A DNA stretch of 64,000 nucleotides from Proales similis (GCA_019059635.1 JAGVRJ010000001.1:3534001-3598000), one strand, 5' to 3'. Shown: positions 22,181 through 35,100, counted from the first letter of the stretch. Translations and numbers: made by a program. The notes: generated from the letters alone by a model not told the origin.

Positions 22181-23141
22181 TGCGTGGATTGTTCGACTTT
22201 TTTTTCTTCAATGCGTCTTTGCAATCTAAATCTGATTTGGACATGAAATGAAGCCAGTGAGCGATGGTCTTTAATACTGATTTAGAGAGAGAGTATGCCA
22301 TCTAGCCGGATGTGCACAAACCCTATTTAGACCAAATAGAGGAAAGGAAAATTGATTGCCATAATGAGAGGAAGACAATAATCAGCAATAATCATTTGAC
22401 ATGTGTTAATTCGAGACTCAGCCTCACAAATTGATTTGTTTTCTCAATCAGTGTCCAATGGCCTAATTGACACGCAGGAAAGCACTGCACACGAATCAGA
22501 ACGGCTAGACGCGCGCATTGCCACGCCAGAAGCCACGTGTTACAGCAGCGCTTCCAAATGAGTCTGGCGCTGATCGTTCAACGCTCCGGTCCAGCCCGGC
22601 CGGCTGTGCATCGCGTGACTCTCGCTTTTTCATTGGCCACAAATTAGCGCTTGTTTACTTCGACGCAGCTGGAACACGCTTCGCCTTGTCTAAATTGCCT
22701 CCCGTTCAAGATCGACGGCTCTTCTTCAACTGATAACTGATGAGCTGCCAGGTCTTTCAAACTCTCGCTCGGCGGCCTCCTGACCAAATATTTCTGCAAG
22801 ATGCGGTCGACCGATAAGAATTACATGTTCATATGCAATTGTAGCGAGTATCGATTTACCCCTCCAACGAAACGCCCTCGCTCGTGCTCACACACACATG
22901 CAGAGGCGTGCAGATAAGCTCGAACGCGCTGGCTAACTAGCTCAGGTGGCTCGCGCAAATGGACAAAAACAAAGAAAAGAGATCGGCTTAATTGATATTT
23001 GAACAGACGCGCACAGATCGCCTCATTTAGCCGCTGATTGTGATTTAAGCATTTTATTATTAGTCTGTTGGCTTGTGTACGCTTGTCAGTAGTAATCGAT
23101 GCAGTTTAGCTTCATTTGTATTTACACTGGCAGCAACTGAT
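22181..23141. other. Upstream region of the orphan homeobox gene
   Basis: 960 bp between the homeobox gene start and the 3' end of PPWD1, both on the minus strand. It includes the homeobox promoter and PPWD1 3' UTR. AT-rich segments at 22360-22460 contain several TTAAT/AATCA-type strings; no repeat or coding region recognised. Confidence 0.5.
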
Positions 23142-25853
23142 CTACTTGACTGTGATGCTGATGATCTTTATCTCATTAACGGGCTTATCCTGTTTATCGG
23201 TGTTGGCGTTGCTGATTCGCTGAACTATGTCCATGCCGCGAGTGACTCGCCCGAACACTGTGTGCTTACCGTCGAGCCAGGGCTGAAAACGAATTTTTAT
23301 TTAATTTGTGTGCGTCGATTGGCTAGTTAATGTGATTAGTCGTTAGTTTGATTACGCAAGGGATCACGGTGATGAAGAACTGCGAGCCGTTGGTGTTGGG
23401 CCCGGCGTTGGCCATGCTGATCGTGTACGGCTTGTCGTGCTTTAGGCTCGCATGGAACTCGTCCTCGAACTCGTGGCCCCAGATCGACTTGCCGCCAGTA
23501 CCGTTGCCGAGCGGATCGCCCGTCTGAATCATGAACGACTTGATTACTCTGTGAAACAAGTGTCCGTTGTAGTAGCCATTGCGTGAATGAACCGCAAAGT
23601 TCTCCACTGTTTTAGGACACCTGGCGCATTGAATTCGTTAAATTAAAGCGATTTCAAAACGAGTCTAGGACGCGTCAACTCTCACTCTTTGTAGAACAAG
23701 GTGCAGTGGATGTCGCCCATTGTCGTGTGGATCACCGCAGACGAGGCCAGGCGACTCATCGAGCTCTCCTATGACGAGCACGTTTTTCAATTTCAAACGA
23801 CTCAGGTCGTTTGCTTCGATCTTACTTCAATTGCGGCCACAATCTCCTCCTTGGTCGGCTTTTCGTTTAGCACATCGCGTTCGTTCTCATGACTTGATTT
23901 GGCGTCTGAGTTAAATGGGCTCTTCTACACACTTTGGTCAACTGGAACTCTTACTTTTTGTTCTCCTCGGGCTCTCGTCTGCTGAACAAATAGAATCTGT
24001 TCTTTTTGTAGGCCGTGCAGACGATGGTCGGATCGCGCTTGACCACTTCAAGGTTCGGATTGTTGGACGCTTTCATCTCAAGAGTGATCATTGCTTTCGG
24101 CTTGTTCAATATGTTCTGCACGACGCCGACATGCAAGAAGCGCGCATTCTCAAGCTTGCCAAGATACCTTGCTGTCTCCTTGCTCTCCAGGTTGAGTACT
24201 GGTGCGCAAACAAAATTACAATCTCCTGCATACACACACACACACGCTTCAAGCTGTTGGTTTACTTTTTATTCCCAGCGGCGAGCCGTAGATCAGAAAC
24301 ATGCCGCTCTCATCGAAGACTTGAGTGCGAATTAGAACAGAAACGGACGAAAATGGCTCGAAATTGAGAGAAAGAGAACTGACCCAGGTTGGAGAAATTG
24401 CTCGCCTCGTTTCTCTCAATGTCCTTCTCGGTGGCCATTCGTCGACCAAATTCCATGTTGCCCATTTGAGGTGTTGCCTAGTCAAAGTTCAGAGTGAGAT
24501 TTGCACTCTGCTGCGGCTCGCATGTTTCACTTGTTGGATGGCCGAGTAGACGTCGATCGACTCGTCGATCGTGTGCGTTATGTTCGCTCTCAAAAAGTCG
24601 AATAGACGAATTTTGCGATCTCGCGCCAATATGGCCATCAGGCGACCGTGCGTCGGGAAGGCAATGTCCAGCACCACAGTTTTCAACTTTAAATTGTGAA
24701 TTAAGTAAAAAGGTTTCTGGCACAGAGAAAACTCGATTTTCTTGACTCACCTTGACGAATTCAAAGAGGTCTGTGTCCATTTTGGAGTCGAACGCCACAT
24801 TCTTGGGCATTCGGTAGTCGTCAGACACGCCCGACCAGTATTCGATCATTCCACTCTTGTCAGACGAGACAGCCACATCAAACGGGCTGTTGTACTAGTC
24901 AAACAGCGATTCAACAGAGACTAGTGTGCAAGTTTGGCCTTAATATCAATTTACTCGTATCAGATGAACCGGCTGGAAGTGCAGACGCTCGATTTTCTTC
25001 AGCGGCTCGCTGCTTCCACGAGCGTCGTATATGCGCAGCACAGGCGAGTCCCTCTCGCTCCTTTTGGTGTTGTTGTTGTTTGTCTGTTGAAACTCTTGTT
25101 GACGAGCAGAATTGAACGAACGAGCACTTACACGCACAGGGCACTGATCGGGTCGCGATCCGAATGGATGAAGCAGCAGGCGAAGGGCAAGTAGTCGAGA
25201 CGCATCATGTTGATCATGTCAAAGTTGATCACGTCAAAGACCTTCATTGACTTGTCGGCGGACACTGTGCACAGCAGCGTGCCATTGAAGTTGTCTCGCA
25301 TGTCCATCAGCGGGGCTTAAGTTTTCAATTTCAAATTGTGTCTATCCAACAAGCATTCGATTTCGAACCCAAATGACTGCGAAAGTGCTTCACGAACTCG
25401 ATTCCTTCCTCCTGTTTCTTCCAGAATTTCACATGGCCGTCGTTGCTGCCCGTGATTATGAAATCGGTGCTTCATGCGCGTCTCGTCTTAGTTCAAAAGT
25501 CCACCTCATCAAATCGCTTCGAGTCTATTCACCTGGTCACCACCAAATGAGTGATTATATCGCGGTGCATGTAGCTTTTTTCGTAGCTCTCCGCACATGG
25601 CAAATTGTCCAAATAGAGCTTGGCCAGCTCTTCCACTAGCAACAAATTTAAGGCAATGTTGTCAAGTTGAAAATTGCATTCTACTTTTTCGTCTTTTTAT
25701 CACGCTCGGGTCGTTTTGCTTTACTTCAGACACGACTTCTTCCGCTGCTTCTTGCGGTGCACTCTCGCCAATGCTGGGCCCGATCCACTCATCCTCCTCT
25801 TCCTCTTCTTGTCTCGTTTCCTCCAGCGGTCTCTTTTGCGCCACTTCCGACAT
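23142..25853 (-). CDS. PPWD1: Peptidylprolyl isomerase with WD repeats (spliceosomal cyclophilin)
   Basis: Nuclear cyclophilin associated with the spliceosome; WD40 propeller plus a C-terminal peptidyl-prolyl cis-trans isomerase domain. Starts at [15 protein letters not shown] (25853), with an acidic N-terminus, then about nine introns. Spliced landmarks in order: YLDNLP...[111 protein letters not shown], then the cyclophilin domain: [65 protein letters not shown], ending IISITVK. The catalytic Arg (FHR), Gln and Phe (QFFIT) and Trp (PWLDGKH) are present. It matches human PPWD1 along its whole length. Head-to-head with IQCA1, 260 bp apart. Confidence 0.95.
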
Positions 25854-26068
25854 TTCAGGCTGAAATTTTCAAAAACGAATTCTCTTCAACTAATATTCCG
25901 ACGCGAGCCCGCCTATTTCAAGCCCGCCACACTCAAATCTTGGCGGACCGAACCACCTCAGGTGCAAATCAATTTTAACAATCGCTTCGTTCGGTTGCTA
26001 GGATACGTTGCTTGAGTAAATGATTACATCTATTTGAAACAAGTCGAAAGCAGGCAATTTTTTAAGTA

Positions 26069-26086
26069 GAGAGAGAGAGAGAGAGA
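26069..26086. repeat. (GA)n microsatellite in a bidirectional promoter
   Basis: GA repeat lying 27 bp before the IQCA1 start codon and about 215 bp from the PPWD1 start, inside the 260-bp space between the two divergent genes. Confidence 0.85.
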
Positions 26087-26112
26087 ACAACGAAGGCGTT
26101 CATTTCTCGCAG

Positions 26113-29100
26113 ATGTCCACCTCGTAAGTCAATTAAAAGCGGCACATTTTGGTCGAACTTTGTTTTAATCGCCAATTCCAACAGAACTTATAATCGACAA
26201 TGGCAAGACGCGCAGGTCCAGATAACGGACCTGCTGCAGCTCGAGCTGCCCAAGACCGAACCAAAGCCAGAGATGGTGAGTCGCATGCTTTTGTTTTTGC
26301 CTTTTAGTTAATCGCTATCGCACGTCTAGGATAAATCGGCTGCATTTCAAATGCTCGCGACCATGTACGTCAAGTACGTTCAGTCGTTTAGGAAGCTTGA
26401 AGAGTGCTACGACCAGATAACGCACGCGCAAAAGCGTCGAGTGCTGCGACACATGCTCGACGGAGTAATTGGACGATGCATTGAACTAAAGCACGAAATG
26501 ATTCAGCTCGAGCCGTCTGCTTATCACTACTTTGACGACGTGCTACAAGATCTGAAATTGACGCCGGTAAGCAACCTGAAGCAGGACGCATTCGAACAAT
26601 TCTGAAGCAGCTGTTGTTGGCCAAGAATGACGTTGAGCTGCCGGTGCCAAAGTATTTCATTTTGGAAAAAGTGGAGGCCATTCAAGACAAAGAGAAACTG
26701 TTCGCCGAGCTGCTGGCACAAGTGGCACCCAAGGATCAGCAGGTGAGCCGTTAGATCACTGTGGCCATCATCGTTTGGCTATTAGTTCTGGAAAAGGGCA
26801 AAAACAACAACACGATGAGCATTGAAGAGGCCATTCGCCTAATTCAGTCGCATGAGCGAGCGCGCCAGAACAGGAGCAGAGCGCTCATGTACCGGAAAAT
26901 GATTCGCCAAAGCGAAAGAGAAAACGCCAACCGAGCCCACCCAGGCTTGGACGAGAACACGGCTGCGATCACTATTCAGCGAATCATTCGCGGCTACACC
27001 ACTCGCAAGCGAGTCAGACAATGGCGACGCGAAGAGTTCATGTTCCTTGGCATGGAGCCGCCGCCGTTGCCCAAAGACTCCAAGCAGCTGCCGCAGTACT
27101 TGGCCAAGAAGACCGAAGAGAGGAGGCGCGAAATAGTGCGTCATAACGAGCGCGAATACCAGCAGGCGCTGGTCAACCTCAAGGAGAAGGTGCGCCTGAC
27201 TGAAGGTCCGGACATGCGCGAGCGAATGATCAGCCAAATTCGCCAATGGTTCCTCGAATGCCGGTAAGTCAGGCGGCCTGTCTAAATCAGGACAAGCGTC
27301 AAATAAATTTCGATCAAGAGACCTGACGGGAAAATTTCCGGACTACCCGGACGAAGACGAAGGCGGCTCGTCGCTAATATTCAAAAACAAAAGCGTCAAA
27401 GAGCTCGAGCAAGAGATCAGCGAAATGGTTTGGACATTACTCTAGTTGGCTGCTCGCTGCTTTAAATGATTTAAATCGTCGACTCGTGACCAAAATAGGA
27501 AGCCAACAAGCCGTCCAAGGACAAGAAGGGCAAGAAGGGCAAAAAAGACAAGAAGGAGAAGAAAGAAAAAGGAAAGAAAGGCAAAAAGGGAAAAGATAAA
27601 GTCGGTTGCTTTTGTCTATTGGCGAGTCGTATCGCTTTCAAGTCACAGTTTGATTTAATTAGAAGAAAAACGAGGACGAAGGATGGCTCATGGCTCCGTC
27701 CAACTTTGTGCCCGACATAAACGAAGCAAACGGAACGTACAACAGTAAGCTGATGCGCCATCAGAGCCCAACTGGCGAGCAAGTCGGCTAACTTGTTTGT
27801 TCAAGACGTGTGGATAAGTCGAAAGGATAATCAACTGAATCCGGCTTATGACGCCGAGCTGATCAAAGAGGACAAGCGTGTCGAAGTGGAAGAAGCGGTC
27901 CGTATCGAAGTCGACGAGCTGATGCGAGAAGAGCTGAAAAACCTCAAAGCGGCCATCGACAAGGGCAAGGATAAAAAGAAAAAGAAGAAAAAGAAGAAGG
28001 CGAAAAAGGGCAAAAAGAAGAAGAAGGAGAAGGATCTGACTCCTGATCGAACCATAACTGAGCTGTTCACTGAGCTCGTAGAGCAAGGGATAATCGTCAA
28101 GCCGGACAACGTGCATCTCGCCGACTTCCAGGGCGAGTTCAGCTATCTGGGCACAACTCTTAAGCAAGCCGGCATTGACCCGCCCATGCCTTCCCTGACA
28201 GACGTTCGCCATCTCGCTTGTCTTTACGGCATTCTTCCACTCGGTTGGTGGCCGTTGCTCGCTGCTCCTCTATTTTGCTTCTGAAACTTGCCCTCGAAGG
28301 CTCGCAAGCTGTGCATGAGAAGGCGCCACTGGTCAAATCGCTGCTCATCACCGGTCCGAGAGGATGCGGTAAAAAGCTTCTGGCGAACATAATTGCGAAC
28401 GAAGTCGGCGCGACTGTGTTTGATTTGACTGCGTCGAACATTGCGGGCAAATATCCGGGCAAAGACGGCCTCAAGATGTTGATGCATTTGGTGTCCAAAG
28501 TCGGCAAAGCACTCCAGCCCACAGTGATCTTCATAAACAACTGTGAGAAGCAGTTTTTGAAAAAAGTTCCAAAAGCAGAGAAGGAGGTTGCTGACGAGTG
28601 CCAACATGTCAATTCAACTTGTCTAAACTAGTTTGACCAATTTTAGATGGAACCCAAGCGACTGAAGAAGGCGCTGCCGAAATTTCTAAAAACCATCAAA
28701 CCAGAGCACAGACTGCTGCTGATTGGCACAACAGGCTCTCCATCAGATGCGCCAGTCAAAGCCCTTTGTAAACAATACCAGGGCATCATCATGATCCCGA
28801 GGCCTGACTACGCGTCAAGACATTGTAAGACATCTTTCCGAAGCGATTCAGCATTTTTGATTAAAAAACAAAACAAAAAAGTGCTCTGGCGCTACATGAT
28901 TACCAAACACCGGGGAATCGTAACCGACGCGTTGGACGTCAGCTCACTTGCCAAAGTGTCGGACGGATTCACGCCCGGCCACATAATCAGCGCCGTTAAG
29001 GAAGTGCTCACCGAAAGGCGAATAAGTGTGCAGCAGAAAAAGCCGCTGCACGCCAACGAGTTTATACCGGGCTTGGCCAGAAACGATCCCATTTACAAAG

Positions 29101-29243
29101 AAGAGGAAGAGTCGTTCAAGAAATGGTGGTCGAAAACGCCGCTCGGACTGAAACGCGCCAGACTGTTGGCGGCGGAAGAGGACGGCGGAAAAGGCAAAGG
29201 CAAAGGCGGCGCCAAAGGAGGCAAGAAAAAGAAGAAGAAATGA
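26113..29243 (+). CDS. IQCA1: IQ and AAA domain protein of the ciliary nexin-dynein regulatory complex
   Basis: Orthologue of IQCA1/DRC11, a nexin-dynein regulatory complex subunit in the axoneme of motile cilia and flagella. The first exon is only 11 coding bases (MSTS), followed by 26185-26275, 26330-26566, 26608-26742, 26797-27263 and about six more. Order: N-terminal helical region; IQ motif in a segment reading [15 protein letters not shown]; several Lys/Glu-rich stretches (27500-27600 and 27960-28030); AAA domain with GPRGCGKK (Walker A position), [19 protein letters not shown], and VIFINNCEK at the Walker B position; RPDYASRH; C-terminal [11 protein letters not shown]-like block ([21 protein letters not shown]) and a poly-Lys end. 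Walker A lacks the Thr/Ser after GK, as I recall for the family, and Walker B lacks the DE pair. AATAAA at about 29290. Convergent with the next gene. Confidence 0.93.
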
Positions 29244-29348
29244 GACGCTTCTTCAAAATTCTCTTTATCCTTGTAGCTTGAGGCTGCGAATAAATTCAAG
29301 AGACTGAGAAATTCAGACAAGAGTCCATTTCACGCTGTTTGTTGTTCA

Positions 29349-30664
29349 TTAAAATTTGAACGTGTCCATCATGCCTCGAAGGATTCGCTCCTTTACCGAG
29401 CTAATCACTGTTTCAATGTTACTTCTGTCCAGGGCGTAAGTGCAATGTGAGTAAACGCTGCGTCTGTTGGTGCTCGCCGCCTCGTTCGTACTCTCATCGC
29501 ACTCGATGAATTTCTGCGCAATGAACTCTTTGGCCTGTTGCTTCGAGTCGCTCAGTAAATAGTCGTCAAAGCAGCGTTTCAATGAGCTGATCGGAAACTT
29601 TCGATCGAATATGTCCACTTTGTTGAGGAATAGAACGATTGAGGCGTTTTGGAATAAGAGAGACTCGCTGACGGTTGGCCTGTCCCGATCGTAGTTCTTT
29701 TTCTTCCAGTTGACGAGTGTTCGAAACAGCTGAATGGCCTCGGTCATTCGATTCACTTTTCGATCGGAGCCGACATTTGACGCCTTGAGCTCGCTCTCGC
29801 TCAGCTCGACGTCATAGTCGCTCAGACTGGCGACGAAAAACAGACACGTCACGTTCTCGAAGCAGTTTATCCATTTGCGCCGCTCTGATCGCTGGCCGCC
29901 GACGTCCACGAATTTGAAATAAGTGTCAGAAATCTTGAAATCATATTCAACAATTGCGGTGGTCGGCTGTCGAACTCTCAGCAAGTCTTCGCACGTCGGC
30001 ATGTAGCCTGGCCGACAGATTCGGTCCAGCTCGTTCATGAAGCTAAGCAGGGCGCTTTGTTTTCAGACTGCTGGCAATTAAGCGTGTCAAGAACTCACTA
30101 TTCAATTGTGCCGTTCAAATAGACGGCGCTGTCCCGCTTCTCGAGCAGTTCTCTGACCTGCGGCTTGCTCCACAGTTGCCCGAGAAGCTCACGGTACTTG
30201 TTCAAGTTCATGTTCCAGTCAGAGAGGTCCAGCTTGAGCAAGTCTTCACAAGCGACCAACTCGCTTTTTAGCTCAACGCAATCCGTTGCTGTGTCCGTTA
30301 AATCGAGCAGCTGCAGTGCCGATGAGACCAAATTTCTCACCACAAGCGGTTTGAACTTTTTACGCTCGCCATTGGAAAAGTCTTGGCCGTGTATGATTCT
30401 CATCTGTTTCATAATCGTGCTCTTGCCACTGTCGCCTGTTTTAATATTTTGAGGTAAAGAGCGCTAAGCTCAAGCTGCGGCTTACTTGCCTGGTCCGAGA
30501 AGAAGAATCTTGACTGCGCGATTTTCAGGTTCGTTCGCCTCGTCGGCAATAGCAGTCCGTCGACGCCTGCTACCCCGACACGTGAGGCAGCGTTTAAGGC
30601 CGAGACAAAAGCCTGTTCTGAGTTGATCGCCGCCATCATCGGACACCGTTTGAACTTGCATCAC
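29349..30664 (-). CDS. Divergent G protein alpha subunit (Gq/Gi-like)
   Basis: Heterotrimeric G protein alpha subunit, 401 residues in three exons: 30664-30490, 30435-30099, 30042-29349. P-loop GPGDSGKST (Asp for the usual Glu); LLRVRQPTTAIVEY with the switch I Arg and Thr; switch II VDVGGQRSERRKW, fully standard; NKVD. RVRQPTT, DLDR-like NELDR and the GGQRSERRKW context lean to the Gq branch. Oddities: the N-terminus is extended with a Cys/Arg-rich stretch (CLGLKRCLTCRGSRRRR); two inserts lie around switch III and before beta5; the guanine-binding TCAT is replaced by TYAL; and the C-terminus (MMDTFKF) lacks the Cys at -4 and the usual receptor-binding consensus. The first intron has a GC donor (30489). 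It probably binds GTP but may couple to unusual receptors; class unassigned. Confidence 0.88.
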
Positions 30665-31215
30665 TATCAGATTTGCTGTGCAATTTTACTTCAAGTCTAT
30701 GTTTAATCTTCATACACTCCTATGGCTTCGCCTTAAGCTACTCACAATGCAGTGAAAAAATAATCACACTCATCCTCTCTTGGTTAAAAATAGATTTGGA
30801 TTTAGGCCTTTTCCATTTTTTTTCTCTTTGTCGGCATTTGAGCGTGTGTGAAAAACTGTGTCTGGGCGTCTTGTAATTCAGAGCCAAATTGTTGAGTTTG
30901 CTGCAGAAAATATTCAAAATTGACCAATTGCCTTGAAGATTTGAAGACAAGAACGAGACTCGCATGTGGGAACTGGAGCGGTGTTGGAACAGAGACAAGT
31001 GCGAGGCCGGATTCGATGCGGTGTCAAGTTAGATGTGCTCGGTGCTGCACGAACAGGGTTTGTATGCTGAAAGATCCATGGGGAGGTTTTCGGCAGGAGG
31101 GCATGGAGCATAAGATTAACATGCATTCAACTTGTACTCATTAAGCGATCAGAATAAAGAGCCCCAAATAATTAAATTCGCGGCCAGCAAATTATTCGCC
31201 CAGCCACAATAAAGA
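30665..31215. other. Divergent intergenic region G-alpha / C1D
   Basis: 550 bp between two start codons on opposite strands; no gene recognised. Likely holds both promoters and 5' UTRs. No notable repeat. Confidence 0.5.
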
Positions 31216-31850
31216 ATGAATGAATCAGATTGCTGCAAGCAGGACGACAACGAAGCGATGCCCGGCGTGCCAGAGCACATCAGCTCCAAACTCGTACAAG
31301 TTGGCAATAGTCTCGATCTCTTGCAGGACACGTTGAAACAATTAAACTCGCTTGAGAGAGCGTCGCTCGAAGCCCAGGTGAATAGCATTCGGCCAAAACA
31401 AGTAAAAATGTTTTCGTCCCTTCATTTGCTACTAATTAAGCTGTCGCCTGTGGAGTTGGCCAAGCTCAATTGGCTTTCACTATTCGCCATCAACTCGCTC
31501 TTCTTTGGTAAGTATTTGGCCCTTCTTTTCTAACCTGCCAGCCCAAGTGCTCAATAGGCCGGCTTAAGTTTACCTAAAGACAAACGGAGCCAAACTCAAG
31601 GAGCATCCGATCATGAGCGAATTAGTAAGTCTCCACTGCCCCGATCTAAACTAGACACTTGAATTCTACGAGGAGAGCTGCCCAGGCGAGAGTAAAAGGA
31701 TACATGAAACGAATCAGCGAAATAGAGGAGGCCGAGTCGCTCAAGAACAAGAATCGCATTGACAAAGAGAGCTCGGCAAGGATCATAAAACGCTCGTTAT
31801 GGATGCAGGCAAAACGCGACTCGGACGCCAAGCGAGCGCGCCAGTCTTAA
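31216..31850 (+). CDS. C1D: C1D nuclear RNA exosome cofactor (Rrp47/Lrp1 family)
   Basis: Small Sas10/C1D-domain protein that partners the nuclear exosome ribonuclease EXOSC10/Rrp6 in rRNA and snoRNA processing. Four exons: 31216-31401, 31441-31507, 31569-31624, 31686-31850; 157 residues, frames consistent. Matches: LSPVELAKLNWLSLFAINSLFFVYL, then KEHPIMSELARVKGYMKRISEI, and SARIIKRSLW near the end, equivalent to human SAYTLNSMFWVYL, KEHPVKQELERIRVYMNRVKEI and ASRFVKNALW. The basic C-terminal tail (KRDSDAKRARQS) is as in the family. The first intron is only 39 bp and has no in-frame stop. AATAAA at about 31904. Confidence 0.88.
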
Positions 31851-32146
31851 TGATGTACAAAAAGGAGCAGCCTTCGGAGGGCTGCATGTTGCAACCTGTT
31901 GTTGAATAAACAAATTCTCAAATTTAATCTGACGACGAAACAGGCGCGCGCACGATCTGGTCATTGTGTGTCCATCTGATCACAGCTCGCGTCTCAAACG
32001 CACGATCGTTCTTGATCGACTACTCAACTCAATTCATTTGATTTATTCTTTTGGTTTCAACTTTAGATGCATAGAAGCCTGTCGATGGCATGCTAGTCGA
32101 CCGGGCGCGCACATTCCAGGTTCGACTCAGTGAATGAGAATAGAAC
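31851..32146. other. Spacer between C1D and pecanex
   Basis: About 300 bp with the C1D polyadenylation signal near its start, then the promoter/5' UTR of pecanex. Nothing else recognised. Confidence 0.5.
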
Positions 32147-35100
32147 ATGGCCAATCATCTGCTGGAGACGCTGGGCCAGGCCGTCTGGTCCTCACTCACC
32201 GGCGGCTGGTTCTACGATCCGCACCAGTCTCTGTTTATAAACACACTCCACATGTACATTTGGCTCATTCTGTTCTTCACTCCGTTTGCGATTTACATGA
32301 TAATCGGCTCGTCGCTGCTCGCCTGGACTCTTTACGTTCTGCTCATATCGATCGTGTTCGGCGCCATCAAAGTGGTCAACTATCAACTCAATCGAATGTT
32401 CGACGCCAACAAAATTGAAATCAGCGAGAAACGAGTGAAAATCAAAACCCTACGCATGAAGGAACGTCCTCGTCTGCAGCAATCAAAGCGGACATTGTCA
32501 GTGACCACCGGCAATGTATCGGGCAGCTCAAGCACAACTAGGCAATTGCGCAACAGTGGCATTGACTGGAGCGAGCTCAATCGTTCGACAAGATCTCGTA
32601 GCGCCTTAATTCGCTCGTTGGAGTCGGCCCGTCAGCGCACCAGTCGAGCTCGATCGTTCGAAACAAATGAGAACTCACCGGCCGCCCACGAGCTCGATCT
32701 AATCGAGTGCCTAGAGCCGACCACAAGCAAAAGGGCCGCGTCGGCCAAGGCAAAGCCAAAGGACGACGAGTACGAAGAGCTCGACCAGCCGCTCGACGTG
32801 GATAGTAAAATGCCAAAGGGCTCGAGCAAAGAGGAAATTTCGGCCGCCAAGTGTAAGCAACTGGAGCAGGACGATCAGTCCTATCGATCGCTGTTCAAAA
32901 TTTCCGAGGAATCGTTGGCGGCCGCCGGCACCAGCAAAGACACAAACAGCCGAGGCGATAGCAAAAGCGAACGACTAAATCTAAACGCGAGCAGACGTCA
33001 GCTGAGCAGCAAACGAACCAATCGGCCAACGTCCAGCTCTCTGTCCAGCCTCAATCAAAAGTCGAACGCTCTGCCCGAGAGACAGACCAGTGCGCAAAGG
33101 GCAGAGGCCAGCGAGCTCGGCAGTCCGAACGGTATCGACTTCCTCTCCACAAAATCTGTCAAGTCGTTCAACATGGGAAGTGCGGGCGGCGAGAGTAGAC
33201 GCGAGACGGCCTCGATTTCAATTCGAAGGGCCCAGAGCGAGCTAAATTTGGACTTTATCGATCGGCGCCTTGAAGGCACATTAAACGGCTCGCACCAACT
33301 GCAGAGTAGCGTCGGCCTGCTCACAGCCGAGCACACGAAATGCACTTGCAAATGCTGTCAGCTGCACGTCAGTCTTCAGAGGCGTCTGAACAGCCTCTCG
33401 TTTTCAAGCGAGCGCCTTAACCAGGCCGCTGGGCAACTTCAATCGCTGAGCAAGTGTCTGCGATCGGCCAAGTCGTTCGATGATCTTCTTTCTTCTCATT
33501 TGTTCGTGTCGCAAGCATTGTCCAGCAGCCGTCCTCTACAGAATCGAGTCACATGTTTGACCGGCTCCAGAGTGTGTAAACACACAGAGCTGCGCAAGTT
33601 GGCTGATTTTTTCGACGTAGTCGATTCGCTCAAAATCTCATCGGCAAAGAAGCTGTCCGAGCCGAACGTTGGTATGGTCAGCGAGTCGCAGTCTAGTCGA
33701 GTGGGCGAGCGTCAAAGACCAGTCAGCAGGCGGCGTCTGGGCGTTAGACGCCGTCGACGAACCACTCGCAACGAATCGGCCACTACTCCGACAACGAGTC
33801 AGAGCAGTGCCACAATCGTCGAAACCAACGAGAGATCACGCGCTCCCATAATCTCATTCGGGCCGCATCGGGCCACCTCGGCTGCGGCCAGATTCATACG
33901 ACGAGACATAATTGATCGCATATCGAACCGAAACGTTTACCGTCTGGAGCACGAATGCCGACCAAGTGCGGCCAACCGTTCGACTCGTGAGAATAACCAA
34001 GAGGACGAGGAAGAGCAAGACGATGAGGAAGATAGTGACGAAGCAGAAATAATGGCCCTGAGGGCATTAAATGACGAAGAAGAAGAAGAGCGCGAAGAAA
34101 ACGACGACGATGACGACGACGACGACGACGACGATGAAGAGGATGAAGACGAGGAAGGCTACGAGCACATTGAGCGCCTGGAGCTGTCAAGTTTGTTGAA
34201 AAAAAGCGACTCGAATCAAATGAGAAGAAATGAGAGGGCGCTGAGAGAGGCGAGACAAAGGCCAGCCACGGACCATTATTACAGTCTGATCAGCGATCCG
34301 ACTCGCCGGCCCGGTCGATCGAGCTCGGCGGATGCGTCGACCACCGCCGCGGCTGTTACTTACGACTCTGTGATTGAAATGATGCGATCGAGTGAAGACG
34401 AGAGCGAGGACGAGATGTACGAGACGAGTCGAGCAGTGCGTCTCAACCACTATCGTCTGAGCACGCAGAGAGAAGTGCCGAGCTCTCGCACTCTTCGCCG
34501 CCCGGCTCGACGTGCCAATCGAGCCGACACAAGTAGTAAGGGCGCCGAGTGTAGTGAGCTGCTCGACAAAGAAGTCTGCAAGCGAATCCATCGATGGCGT
34601 CTGGGCAGACTGAACGTGCGCATTCCTTTTGACCATTACTCGTTGCTGGCCATGTTCGACAAGAATCGAAGTGTCGCCGAAGTGGCCGCTTGTGTGCTCT
34701 GCGCCATCTGGGTCAGCACGATCGCAGCCTGCGTGATCTGCTCCAACATTTACTCTGACCTGAGTCTGCTGGCGTTCTGCTTTGCGTTGGCCTCTTGTCA
34801 CTATTCGCTTTTGAAAAGCGTGCAGCCAGACAGCGCCTCTCCGATTCACGGCTTCAATCGGTGGACAGCCATCAGTCGCCCCATCTACTTTTCGGCCGCT
34901 TGTCTCTGCCTGATTCTGCTCAACAGCGTGCAACAGCGAGCAGACTGGCGTCTGGCCAAACCTCTTGACTTTTACGGTCTGCGAATAGAATCGATCCGAT
35001 TGGAGACGGCTTATTGTACAGCGTGGACTCTTGTGCTCATCATGCCGCTCATGTTCGCGCTGGGCCTGTTCCCGCAGATAAGCACTTTTGTGCTGTGTCT

